Shown: positions 42,972-53,056 of the stretch, one piece after another
How positions within the stretch are numbered: position 1 is the first letter of the stretch
How the letters are laid out: each line of letters starts with the position of its first letter
Source: Draconibacterium orientale
GTDB taxonomy: Bacteria; Bacteroidota; Bacteroidia; Bacteroidales; Prolixibacteraceae
DNA length: 64,000 nt
Direction: 5' to 3'
Assembly (NCBI RefSeq): GCF_000626635.1
Contig: NZ_CP007451.1
Coordinates: 4,570,501 to 4,634,500, forward strand
Translations under genes and position numbers: made by a program
The notes under the pieces: generated by a model
Seen by the model: the letters and a program-made list of their open reading frames with translations, nothing else
Told to the model about the DNA's origin: nothing
Database searches by the model: none

Positions 42972-45072
42972 ATGCCAGAATTTCTCGATCAGGAAATAAA
43001 ATTCTTACCCGGTGTGGGGCCAAAACGTGCGGAAATTTTATTCAAAGAGCTGAAAATAAAAACCTTCAGAGATTTGATCTATTATTATCCGTATAAATAC
43101 ATCGACCGCACCAAATTTTACAATATCTCCGACATTAACACCGAGATGGCGTACATTCAGGTGAAAGGCGTTTTGCGCTCGATGGAAACTGTTGGCACCG
43201 GAAGCAAACAGCGGCTTGTTGCCCGTTTTTCGGATAGCACCGGCACCATGGAATTGGTGTGGTTCAGAGGGATAAAATGGCAAAAGGAACAACTCCGCAT
43301 TAACAAAACCTACATTGTTTTTGGCAAGCCGGCTTTGTTTAGCGGCCGCATTAGTGTGGTGCACCCCGAAATGGAAACTGAGCAGGAAATGCAACTTAAA
43401 CCGATCGGGCTTTTCCAGGGGCATTACAACACCACCGAGAAAATGAAAAAGCAGTTTCTCACCTCGAAAACCATCAATAAATTCCAGCTCACTTTACTTG
43501 GGCTGGCAAAAGGTAAAATCAGAGAAACACTGCCGGAATACATCACCAGCGAGCTAAAATTAATGCCGCTTGAGCAGGCACTCTCGGCCATTCATAAACC
43601 GGAAAACCAATTGAGCTTAAAAACGCCACCTTCCGCTTAAAGTTTGAAGAGCTGTTTTTTATTCAGTTGAAAATACTGGCATTAAAACATAATCGTAATC
43701 AAAAATTTAAAGGATTTCATTTTGAAAAAGTAGGTTACAACTTCAATACCTTTTACGAAAAATACCTGCCTTTTGATCTTACCAATGCACAAAAAAGGTG
43801 ATCAAAGAAATTAGGCGCGATGTTAACGGCACATCACAGATGAACCGTTTGCTGCAGGGCGACGTGGGAAGCGGAAAAACACTGGTAGCATTAATGACGA
43901 TGCTACTGGCCATGGACAACGAATTCCAGAGCTGTTTAATGGCACCAACCGAAATTCTGGCTCAGCAACACTACCAATCGATTTCAAAAATGGTAGATGG
44001 AATGGGAATAAACGTTGGACTATTAACCGGATCGACAAAAGCCAGGCAGCGCCGCGAATTGCATGCCGCATTACAATCGGGCGAAATGCAGATTATTATT
44101 GGGACGCATGCATTAATTGAAGATACGGTTAGTTTTAAACGGCTGGGACTTGTTATCGTTGACGAGCAACATCGATTTGGTGTGGCTCAACGGGCAAAAC
44201 TCTGGAAAAAGAACGACCTTATCCCGCCGCACATTTTGGTAATGACGGCCACTCCTATTCCACGAACATTGGCCATGACTGTTTACGGCGACCTGGAAGT
44301 ATCGGTAATTGACGAATTGCCACCGGGACGGAAACCGATACAAACCATGCACTTTTTCGAGAACAAAAGAGCGCAGTTAAACCGTTTTCTGAAACAGCAA
44401 ATTGAAAAAGGCACACAAGTTTATATCGTTTATCCGCTAATTTCCGAGTCGGAAAAAATGGACCTGAAAAACCTGGAAGAAGGCTACCGTCATATTTCGG
44501 AGACTTTCCCCGATTACAAGATCAGCATGGTGCACGGGAAAATGAAACCCAACATTAAGGAAAATGCCATGCAGGCTTTTAAACGTGGCGAAACACAGAT
44601 TATGGTTGCCACAACCGTTATTGAGGTGGGTGTTGACGTGCCAAATGCTGCAGTTATGGTAATTGAAAGTGCCGAACGTTTTGGCTTGTCGCAGTTGCAC
44701 CAGTTGCGTGGCCGCGTGGGACGTGGCGCCGAACAATCGTATTGTATCCTGATGTCGTCGTATAAAATAAGCACTGAAAGCCGCAAACGATTGGATACCA
44801 TGGTACGCACCAACGATGGTTTTGATATTGCCGAAGTTGACATGAAACTACGAGGCCCCGGCGATTTGGAAGGCACACAACAAAGCGGTATGGGTTTCGA
44901 CCTAAAAATTGCCAACCTCGGGAAAGACGGCGAAATCCTTCAAAAAGCCCGAAACATTGCGAACGATATTCTCGACGACGATCCGTTTTTGCAAAAAGAG
45001 CAAAACCAACTGCTGCTAAAAAACCTGTTATCATCAAAAGATACAAGCTTCGACTGGAGTTCGATAAGTTAA
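42972..45072 (+). pseudogene. recG: ATP-dependent DNA helicase RecG, reading frame broken twice by a missing A
   Basis: RecG remodels stalled forks and recombination junctions. The N-terminal wedge domain begins FLDQEIKFLPGVGPKRAEIL and has the OB strand LVARFSDSTGTMELVWFRG. The helicase part shows LLQGDVGSGKTLVALM, MAPTEILAQQH, VIVDEQHRFGV, VMTATPIPRTLAM, ATTVIEVGVDVPNA and QLRGRVGRG. The frame changes at the A5 run 43619-43623 (expected A6) and again at the A6 run 43791-43796 (expected A7). Between them an open frame reads FRLKFEELFFIQLKILALKH to LTNAQK. With both bases restored the protein has 700 aa, the normal RecG length. Sequence error is likely. Confidence 0.93.
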
Positions 45073-45121
45073 ATTTTATCCCTAACTTCCCGAAACATAG
45101 TCACCTGAAAAGTTTAACATC

Positions 45122-46117
45122 ATGGATAAAGTTCAGTTACCCGAATCAGACGTAAAAATTACACCGATAACTTTTGGAGCCTGGGCCATTGGCGGCTGGT
45201 TTTGGGGCGGAGCCGAAGAAAATGAGTCGGTAAAAGCCATTGAAGCAGCTATTTCAAACGGTATGACAACCATTGATACCGCGCCGGTTTATGGTTTCGG
45301 ACAAAGCGAAGAGTTTGTAGGGAAAGCCATAAAAGGCAAACGCAGCAAAGTTGAACTGTTAACCAAGTTTGGTTTGGTGTGGGACCGGAAATCGGGGCAT
45401 GTGCATTACGAAAAGACTTTCGATAACCAGGGAAACGAGGTAAGCCTGTATCGTTTGGGTAGTAAAGAAAGCATCATAAAAGAGTGCGAGGATAGTTTAC
45501 GAAGACTTGGCACCGATTTCATCGATCTTTATCAACAACACTGGCCCGACAGTTCTACTCCGGTTGAAGAAACAATGGAAGCACTGGAAATACTTAAAGA
45601 TCAGGGGAAAATCCGAGCAGGTGGTGTTAGCAATTATTCGGTGAACGAAATGAAGAAAGCTGAAAAATATTTCGAACTCTCATCGAACCAGGTTCCGTAT
45701 AGCATGGTTAACCGCGGCATTGAAAAGGAATTGGTGCCGTATTGCATCGCCACGAATAAGGCAATTATTCCCTACAGCCCGCTGCAAAGAGGTGTTTTAA
45801 CCGGAAAAATTACTGCCGGGTATAAATTTTCAGAAGGTGATCATCGGCCGACAACTCCATTTTTTAAGGAGCCGAATTTGTCACGAATCAATGCATTTCT
45901 TCACAAAATAAAACCGATTGCTGAAGCCAATCAAGCAACGTTAGCACAACTGGTTTTAAAATGGACTTTGCAACAACCCGGAATAACCTGCGTGTTGGCC
46001 GGTGCCCGAAATGAAAAGCAGGTATTGGAGAATCTGAAAGCTGCTGAATTAAACATTTCGGATGAAGAGTTTACTTTCATACAAAATGAACTTGATCAAC
46101 TTGTTTTGGAAGTCTAA
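45122..46117 (+). CDS. Aldo/keto reductase
   Basis: A 331-aa NADPH-dependent oxidoreductase of the aldo/keto reductase superfamily. The catalytic set is Asp in TIDTAPVYGFG, Tyr in the same motif, Lys in LLTKFGLVWD and His in DLYQQHWPD. The C-terminal cofactor loop includes VLAGARNEKQVLENL. The pattern YSPLQRGVLTGKIT places it near the YajO/general stress AKR group. The substrate is unknown. It follows recG by 49 bases. Confidence 0.92.
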   Translation: MDKVQLPESDVKITPITFGAWAIGGWFWGGAEENESVKAIEAAISNGMTTIDTAPVYGFGQSEEFVGKAIKGKRSKVELLTKFGLVWDRKSGHVHYEKTFDNQGNEVSLYRLGSKESIIKECEDSLRRLGTDFIDLYQQHWPDSSTPVEETMEALEILKDQGKIRAGGVSNYSVNEMKKAEKYFELSSNQVPYSMVNRGIEKELVPYCIATNKAIIPYSPLQRGVLTGKITAGYKFSEGDHRPTTPFFKEPNLSRINAFLHKIKPIAEANQATLAQLVLKWTLQQPGITCVLAGARNEKQVLENLKAAELNISDEEFTFIQNELDQLVLEV

Positions 46118-46695
46118 GATTTGGCTTTCCAAATCTCCTATATTGAAATCTGTTCGATTCTAATTGTGACATGGTTGAGATGATAAAGATTATACACAAG
46201 AATTTAGTTCCTATAGCCTTATCAGGCGGATTTTACTTTTTGTCTTGAGACAATAAGTAAACAAAAAACTCAAGGCTGCGCCCACTTCACTCGGAAAAAC
46301 TACGCGATACCAGCTAAAATTCCTGAAACTCGTCGTACCTCCTCAAACATCAGTAATTTTTTAACGCCGTCACCACTTGTTTTCCGGTTCACCGGCCGAG
46401 GCCGAAGCTTCGATATTGCTTTCGTATCTGCTAACAATACTTAAGTGGACCGGCCTCTTTTGGTATTTACCCGGAGTGGAAATGAAACCTTAGTGAGAGC
46501 GGGAAGCTCCGAGGGAGCGAGGAGATCACCCGCCAGAACTTAGGTTTTATGAAAATGTAGGGTGAAGATCAAAAGCAGCCTTGATCTTTTTGCTTCGTTT
46601 TTGCATTAAGGCAAAAATGAAGGCCGCCGGCAGGCAAAAGCACAACCTACAGGTAATCCCCATTTTGAATGTATAAATTTGCAAGAACAAACTAA
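46118..46695. other. 578-bp intergenic region filled by a structured element
   Basis: No gene is visible. Most of the region is the terminally inverted, hairpin-rich element at 46235-46622. The first 115 bases and last 70 bases show nothing recognisable. Confidence 0.55.
46235..46622. mobile_element. Candidate non-autonomous element (terminal inverted repeats, nested stem-loop)
   Basis: The left end (46235-46280) ends in AAAAACTCAAGGCTGC, and the reverse complement of the right end (46575-46622) ends in AAAAAGATCAAGGCTGC. About 45 bases align over the two ends. Inside, 46485-46547 forms a three-level stem: AAACCTTAGT facing ACTTAGGTTT (9 of 10), GCGGG facing CCCGC, and GCTCC-GAG-GGAGC at the tip. 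No transposase gene is present. It may be a MITE-like remnant or a structured RNA. Confidence 0.5.
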
Positions 46696-47529
46696 TTAAA
46701 CCAACGCAAAAAACAGCTTTTGAAGCAAACGTGTTATTTCTCCCGGTTTTCCGTTACCAACCAATTGCTCTTCGATTTGCACAACAGGGCATATTTCGCT
46801 ACCGGTTCCGGCGATAAAAACTTCATCCATTTCGTTAAGCTCTTCTTTGGTGTACAGGCGCTCCTCAACCGGGATATTATTGACCGCGCACAGTTCCATA
46901 ATTACTTTTCGGGTGATGCCCGGTAAAATAAGGTTCGATAACGGACGTGTAACTACTGCGCCATTTTTTACACACAGTACGCTTGAATGTGTTGCTTCTG
47001 TGACAAATCCGTCGCGAATAAGAATACACTCTCCTGCCCCGCTTTGGTGCGCTTCGTTGTAAAGCATGGTGTTGGGCAGCAACGACACCGATTTAATGTC
47101 GCAGCGTTGCCAGCGAATATCGTTGCGGGTAATCACTTTAATACCGTTCTCCAGTTTTTCGGTTGCTGATGGCAGATCAAAAGCAAAGGCGTAAACGGTT
47201 GGAGTAATCTCATCTGGGAAATTATGCGTTCGTTTGGCTGCGCCCCGCGAAATTTGAAGGTAAATTCCGGCATGTTTGTTAAGCATATCGTTTTTCTGCA
47301 TCAATTCCATAAAAACAGCCTTAAGATTTTCAGTATTATAGTTAATACCAATTTCTTTTAAACTGCGGTTTAAACGATCCAAATGATCCAGAAAACGAAA
47401 AGCCTTGCCATTATAATATTTGGCTACTTCGTAAACACCATCGGCAAACAGAAATCCACGGTCGTTTGGTGAGATTTTTGCGTCGTCGGCTGCTATAAAT
47501 TCTCCGTTCAGATAAACGATATTGCTCAT
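46696..47529 (-). CDS. dat: Class IV PLP aminotransferase, D-amino-acid transaminase type
   Basis: A 277-aa fold-type IV aminotransferase. It matches D-alanine transaminase: MSNIVYLNGEFIAADDAKIS, DRGFLFADGVYEVAKYYNGK, the PLP Lys in CDIKSVSLLPNTM, EATHSSVLCVKNGAV and LPGITRKVIMELC. It would interconvert D-alanine and D-glutamate for the cell wall or D-amino-acid metabolism. Branched-chain or aminodeoxychorismate specificity is less likely given these motifs. It is preceded by a -7 element at 47556. Confidence 0.9.
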   Translation of the reverse strand: MSNIVYLNGEFIAADDAKISPNDRGFLFADGVYEVAKYYNGKAFRFLDHLDRLNRSLKEIGINYNTENLKAVFMELMQKNDMLNKHAGIYLQISRGAAKRTHNFPDEITPTVYAFAFDLPSATEKLENGIKVITRNDIRWQRCDIKSVSLLPNTMLYNEAHQSGAGECILIRDGFVTEATHSSVLCVKNGAVVTRPLSNLILPGITRKVIMELCAVNNIPVEERLYTKEELNEMDEVFIAGTGSEICPVVQIEEQLVGNGKPGEITRLLQKLFFALV

Positions 47530-47555
47530 AATTTTAATCGGCTTGAATTGTATCT

Positions 47556-47563
47556 CAAAAATA
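47556..47563 (-). promoter_or_regulatory. -7 element of the aminotransferase gene
   Basis: TATTTTTG on the minus strand fits TAnnTTTG and lies 27 bases before the ATG. Confidence 0.4.
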
Positions 47564-47595
47564 GAAAAACATTGAATTCTCGTCTTATAAAAACA

Positions 47596-47625
47596 AAAAG
47601 GGATTCAACTTAATGAACCCCTTTT
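47596..47625 (-). terminator. Intrinsic terminator of the RNA-binding protein gene
   Basis: On the minus strand AAAAGGGGTTCA and TTGAATCCCTTTT form an imperfect stem, followed by TTTTTGTTTTT. Confidence 0.7.
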
Positions 47626-47654
47626 CTATATTATCAAAAAATTCTTTTCTGATT

Positions 47655-47975
47655 CTAGTAACGGTCACGACGTCCGTAACCACCACCGCCACCACGGTTG
47701 TAACCACCGCCGCCACCGCCACGGTTGTTGTTTTCGCGAGGTTTTGATTCGTTAACTTTGATGTTACGACCTGCAACCTCAGCGTTGTTCAGTTCTTCGA
47801 TAGCTTTGTTAGCTTCAGAATCGTCTTCCATTTCAACAAAACCGAAACCTTTGCTTCTACCGGTAAATTTATCCATGATAATTTTAGATGAAGCAACTTC
47901 ACCATACTCTTCAAAAATTTCTCTCAAATCTTCTTCGCCCATGTTGAAGGGCAAATTTCCAATGTAAATGTTCAT
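47655..47975 (-). CDS. RRM domain RNA-binding protein with glycine-rich tail
   Basis: A 106-aa protein with one RNA recognition motif (residues 1-80). RNP2 is IYIGNL and RNP1 is KGFGFVEM. The tail alternates GGGGGGYNRGGGGGYGRR. Such proteins bind single-stranded RNA, and Bacteroidota use them in place of cold-shock or Hfq-like factors (established for related Bacteroides RNA-binding proteins). A promoter 230 bases upstream implies a long leader, and a short ORF overlaps the start by ATGA, so expression is probably controlled after transcription. Confidence 0.95.
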   Translation of the reverse strand: MNIYIGNLPFNMGEEDLREIFEEYGEVASSKIIMDKFTGRSKGFGFVEMEDDSEANKAIEELNNAEVAGRNIKVNESKPRENNNRGGGGGGYNRGGGGGYGRRDRY

Positions 47976-48007
47976 TTTATACTATAATTTAAAGTTAATA
48001 TATCCAT
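47972..48007 (-). CDS. 11-codon upstream ORF overlapping the RRM gene start
   Basis: ATG at 48007 encodes MDILTLNYSIK and its TGA overlaps the ATG of the RNA-binding protein gene (ATGA). This arrangement allows translational coupling. Support is the exact overlap only. Confidence 0.35.
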   Translation of the reverse strand: MDILTLNYSIK

Positions 48008-48201
48008 CTTACTGATCACCAGAAGAACCAATCAAAATGCATCACGTCCTGGTGTTACTTGAATACAGTATAAAAAGAAGCTTTATTTACGATCGAAATA
48101 ACGTCGGGAAAAACACAAGAGAGATAAACTGTCCGGTTTATTAATATCAATAAAAAAAGACCAAAATGCTAATTGCCAGACTTTTCTAAAAATTAACAGC
48201 C

Positions 48202-48231
48202 CAAAGGTAATTCTTTATTCGAACTAACAAA
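48202..48231 (-). promoter_or_regulatory. Promoter of the RRM protein gene
   Basis: Minus strand TTTG (48228-48231), 18 bases, TACCTTTG (48202-48209), a full match to the Bacteroidota consensus. The predicted leader is about 220 bases. Confidence 0.6.
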
Positions 48232-48261
48232 GTAAAATTAACATATTTCTTTAACATACTT

Positions 48262-48975
48262 TTATTCCGCAAGCAGATCGCGAATTACCGCGCTGGCAAT
48301 AAAGCCTCCAAACAGCGGTGGCATGTACGAAATAGTGCCTACAGTTGATTTTTTATTCCGGCCTTCCTCGATTCGTACCGCATTTTCGTCAATATCTTCG
48401 GACGAAAAAACCACTTTTACGCCCTTTTTAACGCCCAAACGACCAAGTCGTTTACGCATCATTTTTGCCAGTTTGCAATTGTGAGATTTTTTGATGTCGG
48501 TGATTTCTATTTTCGACGGATCCATTTTTCCGCCTGCCCCCATCGAACTGATTATACGAAGTTTTAACTGCAGTGCGTGGTAAACCAGAAATACTTTTGG
48601 CGAAAGTGTATCGATGGCATCAACCACATAATCGAAAGGCTCGCTTTTTAAGAGCTCTAGCGTTTGCTCGTCGTGAATAAAATCATTTACCACCCTTAAT
48701 TTCAAATCAGGGTTTATATCCATAAAACGTTTTGCCAGAATTTCGGCTTTTGGCTGTCCTTTGGTGCTTATAAGCGCAGGCAACTGACGGTTGCGGTTGC
48801 TTTCTTCCACTACATCGCCATCAACAATGGTCATTTTTCCTATTCCGGCCCGGCATAATTGTTCGGCGGCATAAGCTCCAACTCCCCCTAAACCAATCAC
48901 CAGAACATTGGCATTTTTCAATTTGGCCAGTTTTTCTTCTCCTAACAATAACTCAGTTCGTTCTAACCAATACAT
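48262..48975 (-). CDS. tcdA: tRNA threonylcarbamoyladenosine dehydratase TcdA
   Basis: Cyclises t6A37 of tRNA to ct6A with ATP. The 237-aa E1/ThiF-like protein has the adenylation motif VLVIGLGGVGAYAAEQLCRAG, the acidic VDGDVVEESNRNRQLPAL, YVVDAIDTLSPKV, and a C-terminal stretch KKSTVGTISYMPPLFGG. It acts on the product of the TsaD pathway, whose tsaD gene is at 860-1888. The upstream gene is a TatD protein on the same strand. Confidence 0.95.
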   Translation of the reverse strand: MYWLERTELLLGEEKLAKLKNANVLVIGLGGVGAYAAEQLCRAGIGKMTIVDGDVVEESNRNRQLPALISTKGQPKAEILAKRFMDINPDLKLRVVNDFIHDEQTLELLKSEPFDYVVDAIDTLSPKVFLVYHALQLKLRIISSMGAGGKMDPSKIEITDIKKSHNCKLAKMMRKRLGRLGVKKGVKVVFSSEDIDENAVRIEEGRNKKSTVGTISYMPPLFGGFIASAVIRDLLAE

Positions 48976-49022
48976 TACTCTCTAAAACTTAATTTTCGTG
49001 GGGCAAAGAAACAAAATTGTGT

Positions 49023-49712
49023 TTACATTCTTCCGGGCATCAACGATTTTTCTATCTGGTTAAAGTTGGTCCACACCGCCTTTTTAAGCACCTCAACCGG
49101 CACCTCTTTTAAGGCTGCTGCCTGCTCGTAAATGGTATCTACATTTAAATCCAGCTCATCGGTCTCGAAGAAAATTTTATTCAAAGGAAGGTATTTAAAT
49201 GATTTTACCGCTTTTGAATCCTCCCTGAAAAGGTTCTTCCCAAACGAAAACAAAAATCCTTTATCCATCAATTGTTTTGTAATTTCGACACTCCCGTTGT
49301 ATCCATGCATAATCCAGGGCATAGCGGGATTAAGTTTTTCGCGAAGCGCAACGACCTCGTTCAATGCTTTCACACAATGTATGATAAGCGGATATTCATA
49401 CTCTTCGGCAATAACAGCCTGCGCTTCAAACACCCGAAGCTGCTCGATAAAATCGCCGCCGTTAATTTTGTCGAGGCCTGCTTCCCCCACAAAAATTACA
49501 TGATCGAATTCAAGTGCTTCCTCTACCATTTGCAGCGCCTCGTTGTTTTCCTGTTTGCTGCCAAGATGCCACGGATGAAGCCCTACCGAATAAAAATTAC
49601 GCCCGTTAAAAGCCGCAAATCCATCGCTCGGAAATATGTTTTGTACCGTTACCGTTTCCAGTTCATTATGAAACGGATGTGTGTGAATATCGATATAGGG
49701 AATTGAACTCAT
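49023..49712 (-). CDS. TatD family metal-dependent hydrolase
   Basis: A 229-aa TIM-barrel metal-dependent hydrolase of the TatD/DNase family. Metal ligands appear in IDIHTHPFH, VGEAGLDKI, PLIIHCVKA, MHGYNG and FFETDELDL. Family members are DNases or tRNA-processing nucleases. It is shorter than usual (about 255 aa) because some loops are missing. It lies between elbB and tcdA with short gaps, so these three genes may be one transcript. Confidence 0.9.
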   Translation of the reverse strand: MSSIPYIDIHTHPFHNELETVTVQNIFPSDGFAAFNGRNFYSVGLHPWHLGSKQENNEALQMVEEALEFDHVIFVGEAGLDKINGGDFIEQLRVFEAQAVIAEEYEYPLIIHCVKALNEVVALREKLNPAMPWIMHGYNGSVEITKQLMDKGFLFSFGKNLFREDSKAVKSFKYLPLNKIFFETDELDLNVDTIYEQAAALKEVPVEVLKKAVWTNFNQIEKSLMPGRM

Positions 49713-49743
49713 AAACCAGTTTTATTAGCTAAATCCTCCTCAA

Positions 49744-50391
49744 CTATGCCATCTCCAGCATTTTAGCAACCACATTTGAAGCACCATCAGCAATTTGCGT
49801 GATAGTAGCATCGAGCATATAACATGGCGTTGTAATTACCTTGTATTTTTCGTCAACTACAATTTCGCCGTGGGTGGTGTTAATGTGTGTGACGCCCAAC
49901 GATTCCAGCGCATCGGCGGTTCCTTTATCCTGCCCGATAGTAAGTGTTACATCGCCTAATACTTTGGCAATTATGGCCGGCGAAATGCACAGTGCCCCTA
50001 CAGGTTTCTTTGCGTCAACAGTCGCTTTTATGGCTTTCTCAACATCGGGATTTACTTTACAATCAGGGCCATCAAAAGCAAAAGTGCAAAGGTTTTTGGC
50101 CGCCCCAAAACCACCCGGAAAAATTATGGCATCGTAATCGGCAGCATTATATTCCGACAATGCTTTTATATTACCCCGCGCAATTCGGGCAGCTTCTACC
50201 AACACATTACGGGTTTCCGGCATTTCTTCGCCCGAAATATGATTTACCACATGCGCCTGATCCACATCGGGAGCAAAACACTGGTAAGCTGCACCTTGCT
50301 GTGCAATAGCCAGTAAAGTTAATGTGGCTTCGTGAATTTCGGCACCGTCATAAACACCATTTCCTGCTAATACTACTGCTATATTTTTCAT
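49744..50391 (-). CDS. elbB: Isoprenoid biosynthesis glyoxalase ElbB
   Basis: A 215-aa DJ-1/PfpI superfamily protein. It has the ElbB start IAVVLAGNGVYDGAEIHEA, YDAIIFPGGFGAAKNLCTFA, the nucleophile elbow GALCISPAIIAKVLG and CYMLDATITQIADGA. In E. coli ElbB shows weak glyoxalase activity and was linked to isoprenoid synthesis. The ATG at 50421 adds ten lysine-rich residues; 50391 is the family start. It follows metA by 77 bases on the same strand. Confidence 0.92.
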   Translation of the reverse strand: MKNIAVVLAGNGVYDGAEIHEATLTLLAIAQQGAAYQCFAPDVDQAHVVNHISGEEMPETRNVLVEAARIARGNIKALSEYNAADYDAIIFPGGFGAAKNLCTFAFDGPDCKVNPDVEKAIKATVDAKKPVGALCISPAIIAKVLGDVTLTIGQDKGTADALESLGVTHINTTHGEIVVDEKYKVITTPCYMLDATITQIADGASNVVAKMLEMA

Positions 50392-50468
50392 TTTATCTCC
50401 TTTTTTAATTTTGTATTTCAAAGTTACAAGATAAAAAGTGAATCAGAAAACGTAATTAAGATCTGTAC

Positions 50469-51386
50469 TTAACTAATCTGCTCCAGGTCGTACGGTGTTT
50501 CCTGGTAAACATAGTAATTCAGCCAGTTGGAGAACAACAGGTTTGCCGTTGATTTCCATCGCATAACCGGTGTTTTCGACGGATCGTTATCCGGATAGTA
50601 ATTTCTTGGAATTTCGATGGGCAAATTTTTTGCTTTATCGCGTTTGTACTCTCCATCCAGTGTGTGGCGCGAGTATTCAGAATGTCCGGTAATAAACAAC
50701 TGCCGGCCGTTTTTGGCTTTTACGATTGACACTCCGGCATCATCAGAACAGGAAATAATCTGCAATTCATCCACTTTTTCGATATCTTCTTTTCGAATCT
50801 CGGTATGGCGAGAGTGAGGAATAAAAAAAGCATCGTCAAAACCTCTGAAAATAGGCAATGTATTGTCGGACAAACGATGCTCGAAAACGCCAAACATTTT
50901 TTTGTCGAGCGGGTATTTGGGCACCTTGTAATAATGAAACAAAGCCGCCTGTGCCGCCCAGCAAATAAACAACGACGAAGTTACGTGATGTTCGGCCCAG
51001 TTGAGAATCTCTTTCATTTCATCCCAATAGGTTACTTCCTCAAAATCGAGCTGTTCAACCGGCGCTCCGGTAATAATCATGCCATCGTACTTTTTGTTTT
51101 TCAGCTCATCAAAAGTGTCGTAAAACTCACTCATGTGCTCGCTTGGTGTATTCTTTGGCGTGTGTCCCTTTATTTTCAGAAAATCAATTTCAATTTGTAG
51201 CGGTGAATTGGATAACAGACGAAGCAGATCTGTTTCGGTAGATATTTTCAGCGGCATCAGGTTTAAGATCACAATTTTTAGCGGTCTGATATCCTGGTGC
51301 GATGCCCGCGAAGTATCCATTACAAAAATATTCTCCTCGCGAAGAATTTCAATTGCCGGTAATTTGTCGTTTATATTTAATGGCAT
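50469..51386 (-). CDS. metA: Homoserine O-acyltransferase MetA, predicted acetyl-CoA specific
   Basis: Activates homoserine in methionine synthesis. The 305-aa protein starts MPLNINDKLPAIEILREENI. Catalytic residues fall at the numbers known from E. coli MetA: Cys142 (FICWAAQAAL), His235 and Glu237 (FITGHSEYSR). Residue 111, in GAPVEQLDFEEV, is Glu. In this family Glu111 gives acetyl-CoA and Gly111 gives succinyl-CoA specificity, so the product should be O-acetylhomoserine, which fits the neighbouring metY. The ATG at 51419 would add 11 residues and shift this numbering, so 51386 is chosen. A -7 element (51456-51463) may give it its own promoter within the operon. Confidence 0.95.
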   Translation of the reverse strand: MPLNINDKLPAIEILREENIFVMDTSRASHQDIRPLKIVILNLMPLKISTETDLLRLLSNSPLQIEIDFLKIKGHTPKNTPSEHMSEFYDTFDELKNKKYDGMIITGAPVEQLDFEEVTYWDEMKEILNWAEHHVTSSLFICWAAQAALFHYYKVPKYPLDKKMFGVFEHRLSDNTLPIFRGFDDAFFIPHSRHTEIRKEDIEKVDELQIISCSDDAGVSIVKAKNGRQLFITGHSEYSRHTLDGEYKRDKAKNLPIEIPRNYYPDNDPSKTPVMRWKSTANLLFSNWLNYYVYQETPYDLEQIS

Positions 51387-51455
51387 TTTATATTCCTTTT
51401 TTCGTGACGAGAAGACCAATTTTCAAATCTCGTCGCTCCATTTTTTCAGTTCGTG

Positions 51456-51463
51456 CAAAATTA
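51456..51463 (-). promoter_or_regulatory. -7 element upstream of metA
   Basis: TAATTTTG on the minus strand fits TAnnTTTG, 70 bases before the metA start. No clear -33 element; an internal promoter is possible. Confidence 0.4.
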
Positions 51464-51492
51464 ACCAATAGTATGAAGTTGGAAAATATTTA

Positions 51493-51523
51493 TTCACCCG
51501 CTGACTTGAAGCCAGCAGGTGAA
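51493..51523. terminator. Hairpin between metY and metA
   Basis: TTCACCCGCTG at 51493-51503 faces CAGCAGGTGAA at 51513-51523 (10 of 11 pairs). The following minus-strand sequence is AT-rich rather than a clean T run, so it may be a partial terminator or an mRNA processing structure. Confidence 0.5.
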
Positions 51524-51532
51524 TTGTTCTGA

Positions 51533-52861
<1,329 letters not shown>

Positions 52862-52871
52862 TTACTACTAA

Positions 52872-53033
52872 ATCCCCTGAAAGGGACTTACCCCTCTGCT
52901 TGTCAGCATCTCCACTTACAAGCGGAGAACGTTTAAATATAGGCCTCTGCAAATCTTTTCCGCAGAAGCTTCCCTTTAATATTTTCCCCTTTTTAAGGGA
53001 AAATGGCGACAGCCAAAAGGGTAAAATCATTAT
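52872..53033. repeat. Hairpin-rich spacer between the aspartokinase-like gene and metY
   Basis: Several GC-rich pairs occur in 160 bases: TCCC-CTGAAA-GGGA (52873-52886 region), TCTGC facing GCAGA (52945-52970 region) and TTTTCCC facing GGGAAAA (52984-53001 region). No gene is seen. I did not find a SAM riboswitch core here. It resembles a dispersed repeat more than a regulatory RNA. Confidence 0.45.
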
Positions 53034-53056
53034 TTTTTTTTTAGAACTATTTTGGA

